Shown: positions 1 through 5,177 of the stretch, in pieces | Layout: the number at the start of each line of letters is the position of its first letter | How positions within the stretch are numbered: position 1 is the stretch's first letter | Source: Candidatus Omnitrophota bacterium | GTDB taxonomy: Bacteria > Omnitrophota > Gorgyraeia > Pluralincolimonadales > Pluralincolimonadaceae | Direction of reading: 5' to 3' | Length of the DNA: 9,205 nt | Assembly: GCA_028715315.1 (NCBI GenBank) | Contig: JAQUSA010000013.1 | Coordinates: 1 to 9,205 of the forward strand | Program-made: the position numbers and the translations under genes | Notes under the pieces: generated by a model | Told to the model about the DNA's origin: nothing | The model's input: only the letters and a program-made list of their open reading frames with translations | Database searches by the model: none

Positions 1-1
1 C

Positions 2-70
2 GGCAATATAATCCCTCCGTTTAAGGACAGGAAAGTTCATCTCGTCGAAGTTTCGCTCGGCCGGCGTTAA
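2..70 (+). CDS. 3' end of an upstream gene (partial, unidentified)
   Basis: Reading frame 2 is open from the window edge to a TAA at 68-70. The 22 visible residues end in KVHLVEVSLGRR, with codon choices (CTC, GTC, GGC, AGG) like the other genes here. The fragment is too short to assign to a family. The other two forward frames stop early, which supports this one. A non-coding AT-rich gap and a probable promoter follow, so the gene probably ends its own transcription unit, although no convincing terminator is seen after it. Coding status is an inference from frame and codon style only. Confidence 0.4.
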   Translation, partial: GNIIPPFKDRKVHLVEVSLGRR

Positions 71-89
71 AACCGGGTTTTATTTGCCC

Positions 90-118
90 TTGAATTAGGC
101 AGGTAATTAGGGTAGACT
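90..118 (+). promoter_or_regulatory. Probable sigma70-type promoter of the secreted protein gene
   Basis: TTGAAT (90-95) and TAGACT (113-118) are separated by 17 bases. They match the -35 and -10 consensus at 5/6 and 4/6 positions. Transcription would start near 125, leaving a leader of about 38 bases with a purine-rich ribosome binding site (AAAGGGGGAAG, 145-155). The assignment rests on sequence resemblance and on position between the upstream stop codon and the gene at 163. Confidence 0.4.
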
Positions 119-162
119 TACTAGATGTAACTTAACAAAAACAGAAAGGGGGAAGTGGTTAA

Positions 163-756
163 ATGAAGGCCTTATTGTCTTCTCTTGCCGCTTCGGCGGT
201 AGCTTTAGTGGTAGTTTTGATGGTTGCAGGGCAGGTTTCTGCGGCGACGCTGGTAATAGCGGATTTCAATACCGGCGAAAAGCCGAACAATATCGGCGGC
301 GATTTCGGCGCCTGGAACAGGGACGAAGCCGACCAGACGCAGGGCTGCAAGATGAACTTCAACCAGACCGAGATGCACGGCGGGACAGGCTCTTCCGTAC
401 AGCTCGATTACGATGTGGATTCGCCGAACCCGGCGTACAACGGCTTCTGGATGAAACTCCAGAACCAGGATGCTTCGCAGTATGATAAGCTCAGCCTCTG
501 GATAAAGGGTGATGCGGTAGCCGGCCATACCACAAAGGTAAAGCTCGAGTTGAAGAATGCGAAGGGCGAGGTAGGAAAGTATACGATCAGCAATATTACG
601 ACCGAATGGCAGGAGATAGTCATACCGTTGGCGCAGTTCAGCGGCCTGACCGACCTGACCTCTATGACCGAATTCGTGGTCGTATTTGATGACATGACCT
701 GCTCGGGGAAAAAGCAGGGCACCATATATATTGACGACCTGGCTTTCGTCAAGTAA
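163..756 (+). CDS. Secreted CIA30/carbohydrate-binding-like beta-sandwich protein
   Basis: This 197-residue protein has a clear Sec signal peptide: Lys at residue 2, a hydrophobic stretch over about residues 8-23, and a VSA cleavage motif ending at A27. The mature part starts with a strand (TLVIADFN), then a Gly/Asn-rich loop (GEKPNNIGGDFGAWN) and alternating strands such as KLSLWIKGDA, KVKLELKN and EWQEIVIPL. It closes with GTIYIDDLAFVK. This pattern is typical of galactose-binding-like jelly rolls of the CIA30/CBM11-like type, in which the final IDD strand is conserved. Two cysteines (about residues 62 and 179) could form a disulfide. No catalytic motif is seen, so ligand binding or a structural role outside the inner membrane is most likely. 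The ATG is preceded by a strong AGGGGGA site. A terminator follows directly, so the gene is probably monocistronic. The fold assignment is by pattern only and the ligand is unknown. Confidence 0.8.
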   Translation: MKALLSSLAASAVALVVVLMVAGQVSAATLVIADFNTGEKPNNIGGDFGAWNRDEADQTQGCKMNFNQTEMHGGTGSSVQLDYDVDSPNPAYNGFWMKLQNQDASQYDKLSLWIKGDAVAGHTTKVKLELKNAKGEVGKYTISNITTEWQEIVIPLAQFSGLTDLTSMTEFVVVFDDMTCSGKKQGTIYIDDLAFVK

Positions 757-763
757 GGATATT

Positions 764-825
764 AAGGGGCGGTACGAAGGCAGGTTTATGTAAAGCTTGC
801 CGTTCTTATCGCCCCTTTTTATTTT
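764..825 (+). terminator. Intrinsic terminator after the secreted protein gene
   Basis: AAGGGGCG (764-771) pairs with CGCCCCTT (810-817). A second, inner stem pairs GGCA (779-782) with TGCC (798-801). A T-rich tail (TTTTTATTTTT, 816-826) follows immediately. The structure begins 8 bases after the stop codon at 756. The next gene starts only 13 bases beyond the tail, so incomplete termination here may provide that gene's transcription. Confidence 0.8.
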
Positions 826-838
826 TAAGGGCATAGGC

Positions 839-1504
839 ATGGAAGAGGAAAAGGCAAGGCTGGAAGCTAAGGTGCGCCGTGAGATGATGCAGCTCTTCCT
901 CGAAGAGGCAAAGATCGAGGCCGAAGCGAAGGAACAGCATGACAGGTTCATGAAGGACAGGGAGGACGAAATGAGCATAAGGTCCGCCATGTCGCTTCCG
1001 ACGCCCGGCAACAGGAAGAGGCAGGACCAGGCGGACGAAGGCCTCGAGATGGACGTTGGGGCGATGAAGGCCCGCATGCGGCTCGAGGAGAGGATAAAGC
1101 TGGAGAAGCTCAGAGGCAAGAGGATATTCCAGGGGGCCTTGATATCTTCAGCCGTGGTGGCTATCGCAGTATCTGTCCTGGTCTCTCAGCAGAAGGAACC
1201 CGTTGTATATTATGACCTGGGAGCGGTAAAGGCGGCGCTCCAGAAGGCGGTCTCGTATTACGCTCAATTCGAGGTGGAGGATGTCGTCCTCTCGAAAGAC
1301 ACGCCATCCGCGACCCTCAACCTGTCATTCAAGCCTTCCACGGAAAAGGACCTCAAGGAATTTGTTGAAAAATTGATTAAGAAATATTCGATGCTGCGCC
1401 CCGGCGAGAAGATCAACCTGGTCCTTAAGGCGCAGAGGCGGATATATGCCGCAGTCTCTTATATCCCCCGCAGTAATTCCATTGAAATTGAGCTCATGAA
1501 GTAA
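839..1504 (+). CDS. Single-pass membrane protein of unknown function
   Basis: This 221-residue protein is not recognised as a named family. Residues 1-95 are highly charged and largely helical, rich in E/K/R/M (for example RLEAKVRREMMQLFLEEAKIE), and probably form a coiled coil in the cytoplasm. One transmembrane segment spans about residues 97-116 (FQGALISSAVVAIAVSVLVS), preceded by basic residues that favour a cytoplasmic N-terminus. The remaining ~105 residues would lie outside the inner membrane as a small alpha/beta domain. It has a strand pair around LNLSFKPS, a charged helix EKDLKEFVEKLIKKY, and final strands ending in SIEIELMK. The ATG at 839 is chosen because AAGGG (827-831) is well spaced before it. 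An in-frame TTG at 797 would start inside the terminator hairpin. The stop overlaps the next start as TAATG, so the gene is probably translationally coupled to the ATP-grasp gene. Confidence 0.75.
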   Translation: MEEEKARLEAKVRREMMQLFLEEAKIEAEAKEQHDRFMKDREDEMSIRSAMSLPTPGNRKRQDQADEGLEMDVGAMKARMRLEERIKLEKLRGKRIFQGALISSAVVAIAVSVLVSQQKEPVVYYDLGAVKAALQKAVSYYAQFEVEDVVLSKDTPSATLNLSFKPSTEKDLKEFVEKLIKKYSMLRPGEKINLVLKAQRRIYAAVSYIPRSNSIEIELMK

Positions 1505-2499
1505 TGCCCCTCCTCGTAGGATTCACATTCGACCTTAAAACCGGAGACGATCGCGCTGTGCCGCATGACTTATGGGCCGAGCACGACGATCCCGTGACCA
1601 TTTCGTCGGTGGAGGCCGCGTTAAAGGCAGGCGGGCACAATGTGGTCCGCATAGGCGGCTCTAAAGAACTCTTAAAGAAATTGCGACGCCTGAAATGCGA
1701 CATAGTCTTCAATATTGCCGAAGGCGTATCCGGCCGGAACCGGGAATCCGAGGTTCCCGTGCTCCTTGATACTGCGGATATACCTTATACGGGGCCTGAC
1801 GCGCTGGCGCTGTCCGTAGCGCTCGATAAGTCTGCCGCAAAAAAAATATTGAAATACCACGGCGTGCCGGTGCCCGGCTCTTTTGAGATAACAAAAAAGG
1901 GCGAGGTTTGCGTGCCCAGAGGCGTAGATTTCCCGTTCATCGTAAAACCCAGGTACGAGGGTTCGGCAAAGGGCATCCGCGCGGATTCGGTCGTGGGTGA
2001 TGTGCGGGCGTTGAAGAGGAGAGCCGCCTGCATAGTGGAATGCTATAGACAGCCCGCGCTGGTCGAGGAGTTCATAGACGGATGGGAATTTACCGTAGGC
2101 GTAATAGGGAACGGCCGGCTGTCCGTACTGCCGGTGGTCCAGAGGCACGTGGATAAGAGGACCGGGCTCAGCAGCCATGTCCTTAAAAAGTGCGGCCGTA
2201 AGCCCGGAATGTCGGCCTGCAGGGAACTGCTGGAGATAGGTCCCGCCCTCGAGGACCGCATAAGGGAACTGGCGGTAAAAGCGTTCCTTGGGCTGGAATG
2301 CCGCGATTTTGCCAGGTTTGATTTTCGCGTATCCTCGAAAAATAAAAATAAGGATATATATATGCTCGAAGCCAACCCGCTGCCGTCGCTTGCGAAGGAT
2401 GATTATTTCGCGATGGTCGCTGAACTTGAGGGTATAACATACGAAGATATGATAAACAGGATGTTCGCCGCCGCGCTGGAAAGGTGCGGCCTCAAGTGA
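1504..2499 (+). CDS. D-alanine-D-alanine ligase-like ATP-grasp enzyme
   Basis: This 331-residue ATP-grasp ligase has the domain order of the D-Ala-D-Ala ligase family. Motifs include FNIAEG (69-74), IPYTGPDALALSVALDK (93-109), a nucleotide-binding lysine strand FPFIVKPR (143-150), the glycine-rich loop YEGSAKGI (151-158), and the hinge VEEFIDGWEF (187-196). The probable metal-binding set is D273 (ARFDFRV), E289 and N291 (MLEANPLPSL). Family members couple ATP hydrolysis to peptide or amide bond formation through an acyl-phosphate. The usual N-terminal Ddl signature (GGxSxE with EhevS) is absent and residues 1-45 look different (FTFDLKTGDD and so on). It is therefore probably not the housekeeping cell-wall ligase but a paralogue with another amino-acid or peptide substrate. 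It starts inside the preceding stop (TAATG) and its own stop overlaps the methyltransferase start. That makes a tightly coupled pair that may act on one product. Confidence 0.85.
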   Translation: MPLLVGFTFDLKTGDDRAVPHDLWAEHDDPVTISSVEAALKAGGHNVVRIGGSKELLKKLRRLKCDIVFNIAEGVSGRNRESEVPVLLDTADIPYTGPDALALSVALDKSAAKKILKYHGVPVPGSFEITKKGEVCVPRGVDFPFIVKPRYEGSAKGIRADSVVGDVRALKRRAACIVECYRQPALVEEFIDGWEFTVGVIGNGRLSVLPVVQRHVDKRTGLSSHVLKKCGRKPGMSACRELLEIGPALEDRIRELAVKAFLGLECRDFARFDFRVSSKNKNKDIYMLEANPLPSLAKDDYFAMVAELEGITYEDMINRMFAAALERCGLK

Positions 2500-3272
2500 A
2501 GGACGCGTATTCATATCCGGAGTATTGCGACGTGGCATACGGGTGGGACCGTTCGCCCGAATGCGATTTCATCGAAAGATGCGCGGAAAGGTACTCCGGC
2601 AGAAAGGGAGACTCGGTCCTGGACCTTGCCTGCGGCACGGGCATACACCTGAGGGAATTCGCGCGCCGCGGATACCGCGCGGCAGGGATAGACAGATCGC
2701 GGGAGATGGCGGCATTTGTCGCCGCAAAGGCAGAGGCTTCGGGACTGAAAATAGATTGCAGCGCAGCGGACATGAAGGATTTCCCCGCCGGCGGCGTTTT
2801 TTCGTTTGCGATATGCATGCTGGACTCATTCAGGTATCTCCTGACGGACCGGGATATAGCGGCGCACCTTGGTCTGGTCTCGGCGTCACTGGAAGACGGG
2901 GGAATGTATTTCCTGGACCTTTGGATGCCGCCGTCGGAAATCGATATCGCATGGGAGGATGTATCATGGTCCCGGGAGCGCGGCGGGACAAAAGTCGACG
3001 CGAGATATTTGCAGCACGGACGGACATATGACCCCGCGGACCGGACTTTTGAGGATGAGCTGATATTCAAGGTGGAGAGCCCGGCATTCGGTTCGACGAT
3101 CACGTCCAGGGCCAGGACGAGGATGCTCCTCTATGGCGAGCTATGCCGCATAGCGGGGGAGGAAGGCTCTTTTGAGCCCATGGGTAAATTTTATAATTTT
3201 GACTTTGACGAAAAAGGAGCTTATAATAGCAGGCATATAAGGACGAACATCGTACTAAAAAAACGGAGGTAG
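2496..3272 (+). CDS. Class I SAM-dependent methyltransferase
   Basis: This protein of about 258 residues has a Rossmann-type methyltransferase core. Motif I is VLDLACGTG (41-49 from the chosen start). The acidic residue that binds the SAM ribose is D66 in AAGIDRS. A later AADMKDFPAG segment corresponds to motif II/III, and MYFLDLWMP to a post-motif strand. The opening SYPEYCDVAYGWDRSPECDFIE resembles the N-terminal helix that caps SAM in small-molecule methyltransferases. The substrate is not evident. The GTG at 2496 is chosen because it overlaps the ATP-grasp stop as GTGA and has GGAAAGG at 2478-2484. An in-frame GTG at 2484 would add four residues but has a poor ribosome binding site. The coupling suggests it methylates the ATP-grasp product or a related compound, which is an inference. 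The next gene starts 3 bases after the stop. Confidence 0.85.
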   Translation: MKDAYSYPEYCDVAYGWDRSPECDFIERCAERYSGRKGDSVLDLACGTGIHLREFARRGYRAAGIDRSREMAAFVAAKAEASGLKIDCSAADMKDFPAGGVFSFAICMLDSFRYLLTDRDIAAHLGLVSASLEDGGMYFLDLWMPPSEIDIAWEDVSWSRERGGTKVDARYLQHGRTYDPADRTFEDELIFKVESPAFGSTITSRARTRMLLYGELCRIAGEEGSFEPMGKFYNFDFDEKGAYNSRHIRTNIVLKKRR

Positions 3273-3275
3273 GAG

Positions 3276-3623
3276 ATGCCAAGTACTAAGGCAAAGTTTC
3301 TCGCTTTATGGGCATTATCTTTATTTTTGGCTGCGGCCGTGTTGGCGGGTTGCGCGGGTATTGAACCTCCTTCACCCGAGCAGATAATCAAGCATCCCTT
3401 CGGCACCTCCATGCTCAGGGCGGGGCTTACGAAAGACGAGGTCGTGGCGCAGTGGGGGGATCCCGACCTTAAGGAATTCGACAGCACGGGGAAATGGGGG
3501 AACGCCAGGGAGAAGTGGACCTACCACGGAAGGTACAACGACCTTCCGGTCGACCAGGGATACCTGACAAAGACACAGTACCTTTATTTCGACGGGAAAT
3601 ACCTGGTCAGGTACAATGAATGA
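3276..3623 (+). CDS. Small BamE/OmlA-like lipoprotein
   Basis: This 115-residue protein has a lipoprotein signal peptide: a basic start (PSTKAK), a hydrophobic core and lipobox LAGC, with the lipidated Cys at residue 26. The mature part has a flexible PPSPEQ linker. It then carries GLTKDEVVAQWGDPD (about 50-64), the helix-turn found in the BamE/SmpA-OmlA fold (typically GMTkeeVlalwGpPd). Strands follow: REKWTYHGRY, KTQYLYFDGKYLVRY. No residues beyond the lipobox suggest membrane spanning. It is probably anchored in a membrane facing the periplasm. True BamE binds the BAM complex, but this fold is widespread and that role cannot be assumed here. GGAGG (3265-3269) lies 6 bases before the ATG, overlapping the methyltransferase stop region. 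It is co-transcribed with its neighbours on both sides. Confidence 0.75.
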   Translation: MPSTKAKFLALWALSLFLAAAVLAGCAGIEPPSPEQIIKHPFGTSMLRAGLTKDEVVAQWGDPDLKEFDSTGKWGNAREKWTYHGRYNDLPVDQGYLTKTQYLYFDGKYLVRYNE

Positions 3624-3804
3624 CCCCGCAGGGGGCGGTCATTTCAGCTGCTGCATACAATGCGGGACTTTCTGGGACTGCTCAACGAGGGCAGGGAACC
3701 GTGATACGAGCCGCGACAACGGGTGTTGTTCACAATGCGGTAAATATGAAATATGTAAAATAATTAACGCAAAGGTCAAGGAAGGGCTTAAAAAAGCGGT
3801 CTAA
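3616..3804 (+). CDS. Cysteine-rich miniprotein with duplicated CC-x-QCG motif
   Basis: This 62-residue frame starts at an ATG overlapping the lipoprotein stop (ATGAATGA), so it may be translated by coupling; its own ribosome binding site is weak. It has eight cysteines in two equal clusters, CCIQCGTFWDC (residues 12-22) and CCSQCGKYEIC (37-47). Each cysteine is exactly 25 residues from its counterpart. The remainder is polar, with a short Lys-rich helix at the end (KVKEGLKKAV). The CxxC pairs suggest binding of zinc or another metal, or possibly a redox role. No signal peptide or membrane segment is present, so it would be cytoplasmic. It ends 24 bases before a strong terminator, as expected for the last gene of an operon. 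I do not recognise a family. The regular motif makes a chance reading frame unlikely, but expression is unproven. Confidence 0.6.
   Translation: MNDPAGGGHFSCCIQCGTFWDCSTRAGNRDTSRDNGCCSQCGKYEICKIINAKVKEGLKKAV
3649..3756 (+). repeat. Internal protein-level duplication: two 11-residue Cys motifs
   Basis: The segments 3649-3681 and 3724-3756 both encode C-C-x-Q-C-G-x-[FY]-x-x-C. Six of 11 residues are identical, but only about half of the 33 bases are. This indicates selection on the protein, or an old duplication, rather than a recent DNA repeat. Confidence 0.55.
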
Positions 3805-3828
3805 AAAAGCTTAATTTTGCGCGATCCA

Positions 3829-3867
3829 GGGGCACTGCAGTAATGCGGTGCCCCTTTTGTTTTTTTC
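3829..3867 (+). terminator. Strong intrinsic terminator ending the first operon
   Basis: GGGGCAC (3829-3835) pairs perfectly with GTGCCCC (3848-3854). The stem continues inward through a T-G wobble and GCA/TGC, closed by a GTAA tetraloop of the GNRA type (3840-3843). TTTTGTTTTTTT (3855-3866) follows. It lies 24 bases after the miniprotein stop and immediately before the next promoter, separating the two operons cleanly. Confidence 0.92.
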
Positions 3868-3868
3868 C

Positions 3869-3897
3869 TTGACAAACAGCTTGTTAACAAATATTAT
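3869..3897 (+). promoter_or_regulatory. Sigma70-type promoter of the merR-parA-pil operon
   Basis: A perfect -35 box TTGACA (3869-3874) is separated by 17 bases from TATTAT (3892-3897), a 5/6 match to the -10 consensus. Transcription would start near 3904, giving a leader of about 75 bases before the ATG at 3979. The spacing is optimal rather than the 19-20 bases typical of MerR-activated promoters. The spacer contains a palindrome suited to repressor binding. Confidence 0.8.
3881..3890. promoter_or_regulatory. Palindromic operator candidate TTGTTAACAA in the promoter spacer
   Basis: The perfect 10-base palindrome TTGTTAACAA lies between the -35 and -10 boxes, just upstream of the -10. A dimer bound here would block RNA polymerase or distort the promoter. 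The same half-site recurs in the inverted repeat at 3940-3959. The small MerR-type protein encoded immediately downstream is the obvious candidate binder; this is inferred from position. Confidence 0.55.
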
Positions 3898-3939
3898 ATA
3901 AGCCAATAGGTGATAGTAAGATATAGCGTAAATTACTAC

Positions 3940-3959
3940 TTGTTAATACTTATTAACAA
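3940..3959. promoter_or_regulatory. Perfect 9-bp inverted repeat in the leader, second operator candidate
   Basis: TTGTTAATA (3940-3948) and TATTAACAA (3951-3959) are exact reverse complements around a CT spacer. The outer seven bases, TTGTTAA, match the palindrome at 3881-3890. The centres of the two sites are 64 bases apart, close to six helical turns, so bound dimers could face the same side. The transcript could also fold into an AU-rich hairpin just before the ribosome binding site at 3967-3972. DNA operator is the preferred reading because the half-site is shared. Confidence 0.6.
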
Positions 3960-3978
3960 CTATGAAAGAGGATCTTCT

Positions 3979-4254
3979 ATGGGACCCGCGAAGAACAATC
4001 TGATAACCGTAGACGAGCTGTCGAAGCTCTTCCTTATGTCTAAGGCTACTATTAACTACTATACAAACATGGGACTCCTGCATATAGCTGATAAGCAGGG
4101 GAATAAACGGTTATATGACAAGGTCGAGGTTGACGAGCGGCTTAAGAAGATAAAAGAGCTCCGCAGGAGCGGTTACAGCCTGCGGCTTATCCGGAAACAG
4201 TTTACGGGACCGGTATCGCCGGGAGATCCGGGAATTGACGGAGGATTATTATAA
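3979..4254 (+). CDS. Small MerR-type winged-helix DNA-binding protein
   Basis: This 91-residue protein is almost entirely a MerR-type DNA-binding domain. LITVDELSKLFLMSKATINYYTNMGLL is the helix-turn-helix with the family's Y-Y-x-x-x-GLL turn. NKRLYDKVEVDERLKKIKELRRSGYSLRLIRKQF is the wing plus the second helical pair. The long dimerisation helix and effector domain of classical MerR regulators are missing; only about 17 Gly/Pro-rich residues follow. No sensory cysteines are seen. The ATG at 3979 is chosen for its AGAGGA site (3967-3972); an upstream in-frame GTG at 3910 would add a leader peptide overlapping the inverted repeat. The gene follows a promoter with two matching palindromes, so autorepression is likely. 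TAATG overlap couples it to the ParA gene. It may act as a repressor, or as the DNA-binding partner of ParA. Confidence 0.85.
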   Translation: MGPAKNNLITVDELSKLFLMSKATINYYTNMGLLHIADKQGNKRLYDKVEVDERLKKIKELRRSGYSLRLIRKQFTGPVSPGDPGIDGGLL

Positions 4255-5177
4255 TGCTCGACGACCTGAAAAAGATCATAAAAAGACTGAACGAGCTCGA
4301 CGTGGCGGCCGATATAACGCCCGTGGTTTCCGACCAGCCCGTGCCGTTGCCGCCGAAAATTTTCTCGGTGAGCAGGCAGATAATCGCGGTGACCAACCAG
4401 AAGGGCGGCTGCGCAAAGACGACAACTGCGGTCAACCTGTCAGGCTGCCTTGCCGAGAGGGGATATAAGGTCCTCGTAATAGACCTCGACCCGCAGGCGC
4501 ACGCGAGCCTCGGCCTCGGGATGGACAAGGACAATATAGACAGGACCATATATGACGTGCTGATGAATAACGTCTCGCTGTGCGACGTCATATTGAAGAC
4601 GCAGGTGGAAAGGCTCGACGCGGTCCCCTCCAATTCGGTATTGTCCGGCGCGCAGCTTGAGCTCGCCTCCGTATTGGGCAGGGAGAGCGTCCTCAGGATA
4701 GCGGTAAGGAAGATGCTGCTTAAAAAAGACTATGATTTCATCATATTCGACTGCAACCCGAGCCTTAACCTCGTAACGATAAATGCGCTTGTGGCTGCGG
4801 ACTCGATACTTATACCGATACAGACCCATTATTATTCGCTCGAGGGAATGAAGGAGCTATTCTCGACCATAGATATTGTCCGGGAAAGGCTGAATCCCGA
4901 CCTGCAGATACTCGGGATACTCGCCACGCTTTACGATACCCGCACTAAGATAAGCGCGAAGATGCTCGGACAGATACGCGAATATTTCAAGGGGATGGTA
5001 TTTGATACCGTTATCCGCAACAACGTGAAGCTTTGCGAAGCGCCGATATTCAAGAAACCCATACACATATACGATAACCGTTCTCTCGGGGCCCAGGACT
5101 ATTTCAGTTTGGCCGATGAGGTGGTTGCGAAGACGCAAAAATGCGAGGTGAGGATTGGCGCCGGAAAAGTCGCCTGA
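4254..5177 (+). CDS. ParA/Soj-family P-loop ATPase
   Basis: This 307-residue protein carries a deviant Walker A motif, QKGGCAKTTTAVNL, with signature Lys50 and P-loop Lys55. Walker A-prime follows (VLVIDLDPQAHAS, catalytic-type Asp79 region), then Walker B-like FIIFDCNPSLNLVTINAL (Asp166). ParA-family segments include ADSILIPIQTHYYSLEGM and GILATLYDTRT. Such ATPases dimerise with ATP on nucleoid DNA or membrane and position plasmids, chromosomes or cell machines. Two variations are visible: KGGxA in place of the usual KGGxG, and DCNPS in place of DCPPS. About 40 extra residues precede the P-loop strand, starting with a charged helix. GGAGG (4240-4244) precedes the ATG, which overlaps the MerR-like stop. 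No ParB gene follows. Instead the 3' end overlaps pilM by 23 bases, pointing to a role in locating or controlling the pilus machine. Confidence 0.9.
   Translation: MLDDLKKIIKRLNELDVAADITPVVSDQPVPLPPKIFSVSRQIIAVTNQKGGCAKTTTAVNLSGCLAERGYKVLVIDLDPQAHASLGLGMDKDNIDRTIYDVLMNNVSLCDVILKTQVERLDAVPSNSVLSGAQLELASVLGRESVLRIAVRKMLLKKDYDFIIFDCNPSLNLVTINALVAADSILIPIQTHYYSLEGMKELFSTIDIVRERLNPDLQILGILATLYDTRTKISAKMLGQIREYFKGMVFDTVIRNNVKLCEAPIFKKPIHIYDNRSLGAQDYFSLADEVVAKTQKCEVRIGAGKVA

Noticed and set aside
69..81. AAAACC-G-GGTTTT hairpin as a terminator for the upstream gene
   Set aside because: The loop is too small for the full stem, the shortened stem is AT-rich and weak, and no proper T-tract follows.
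797..825. TTGCCG and TATTTT 17 bases apart as a promoter for the membrane protein gene
   Set aside because: Both boxes are 4/6 matches embedded in the terminator stem and T-tract, and the start point would be only a few bases before the ATG.
797..838. In-frame TTG start adding 14 residues to the membrane protein
   Set aside because: It lies within the terminator hairpin with no ribosome binding site. The ATG at 839 has AAGGG at good spacing.
205..1119. 304-codon open frame on the minus strand
   Set aside because: It runs antisense through the secreted protein gene, the terminator and the membrane protein gene. Its composition is Ser/Leu-rich shadow coding with no family pattern, and the + strand genes explain the region.
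1672..2538. 288-codon minus-strand open frame
   Set aside because: It is antisense to the well-supported ATP-grasp gene, with no recognisable domain and no ribosome binding site logic.
3910..3978. GTG start adding 23 residues to the MerR-like protein
   Set aside because: The added residues are AT-rich leader sequence overlapping the inverted repeat. The ATG at 3979 has an AGAGGA site and matches the domain boundary.
3869..3978. ParB-binding parS site near the ParA gene
   Set aside because: The palindromes present (TTGTTAACAA type) do not resemble the conserved chromosomal parS sequence, so they are treated as operator candidates.
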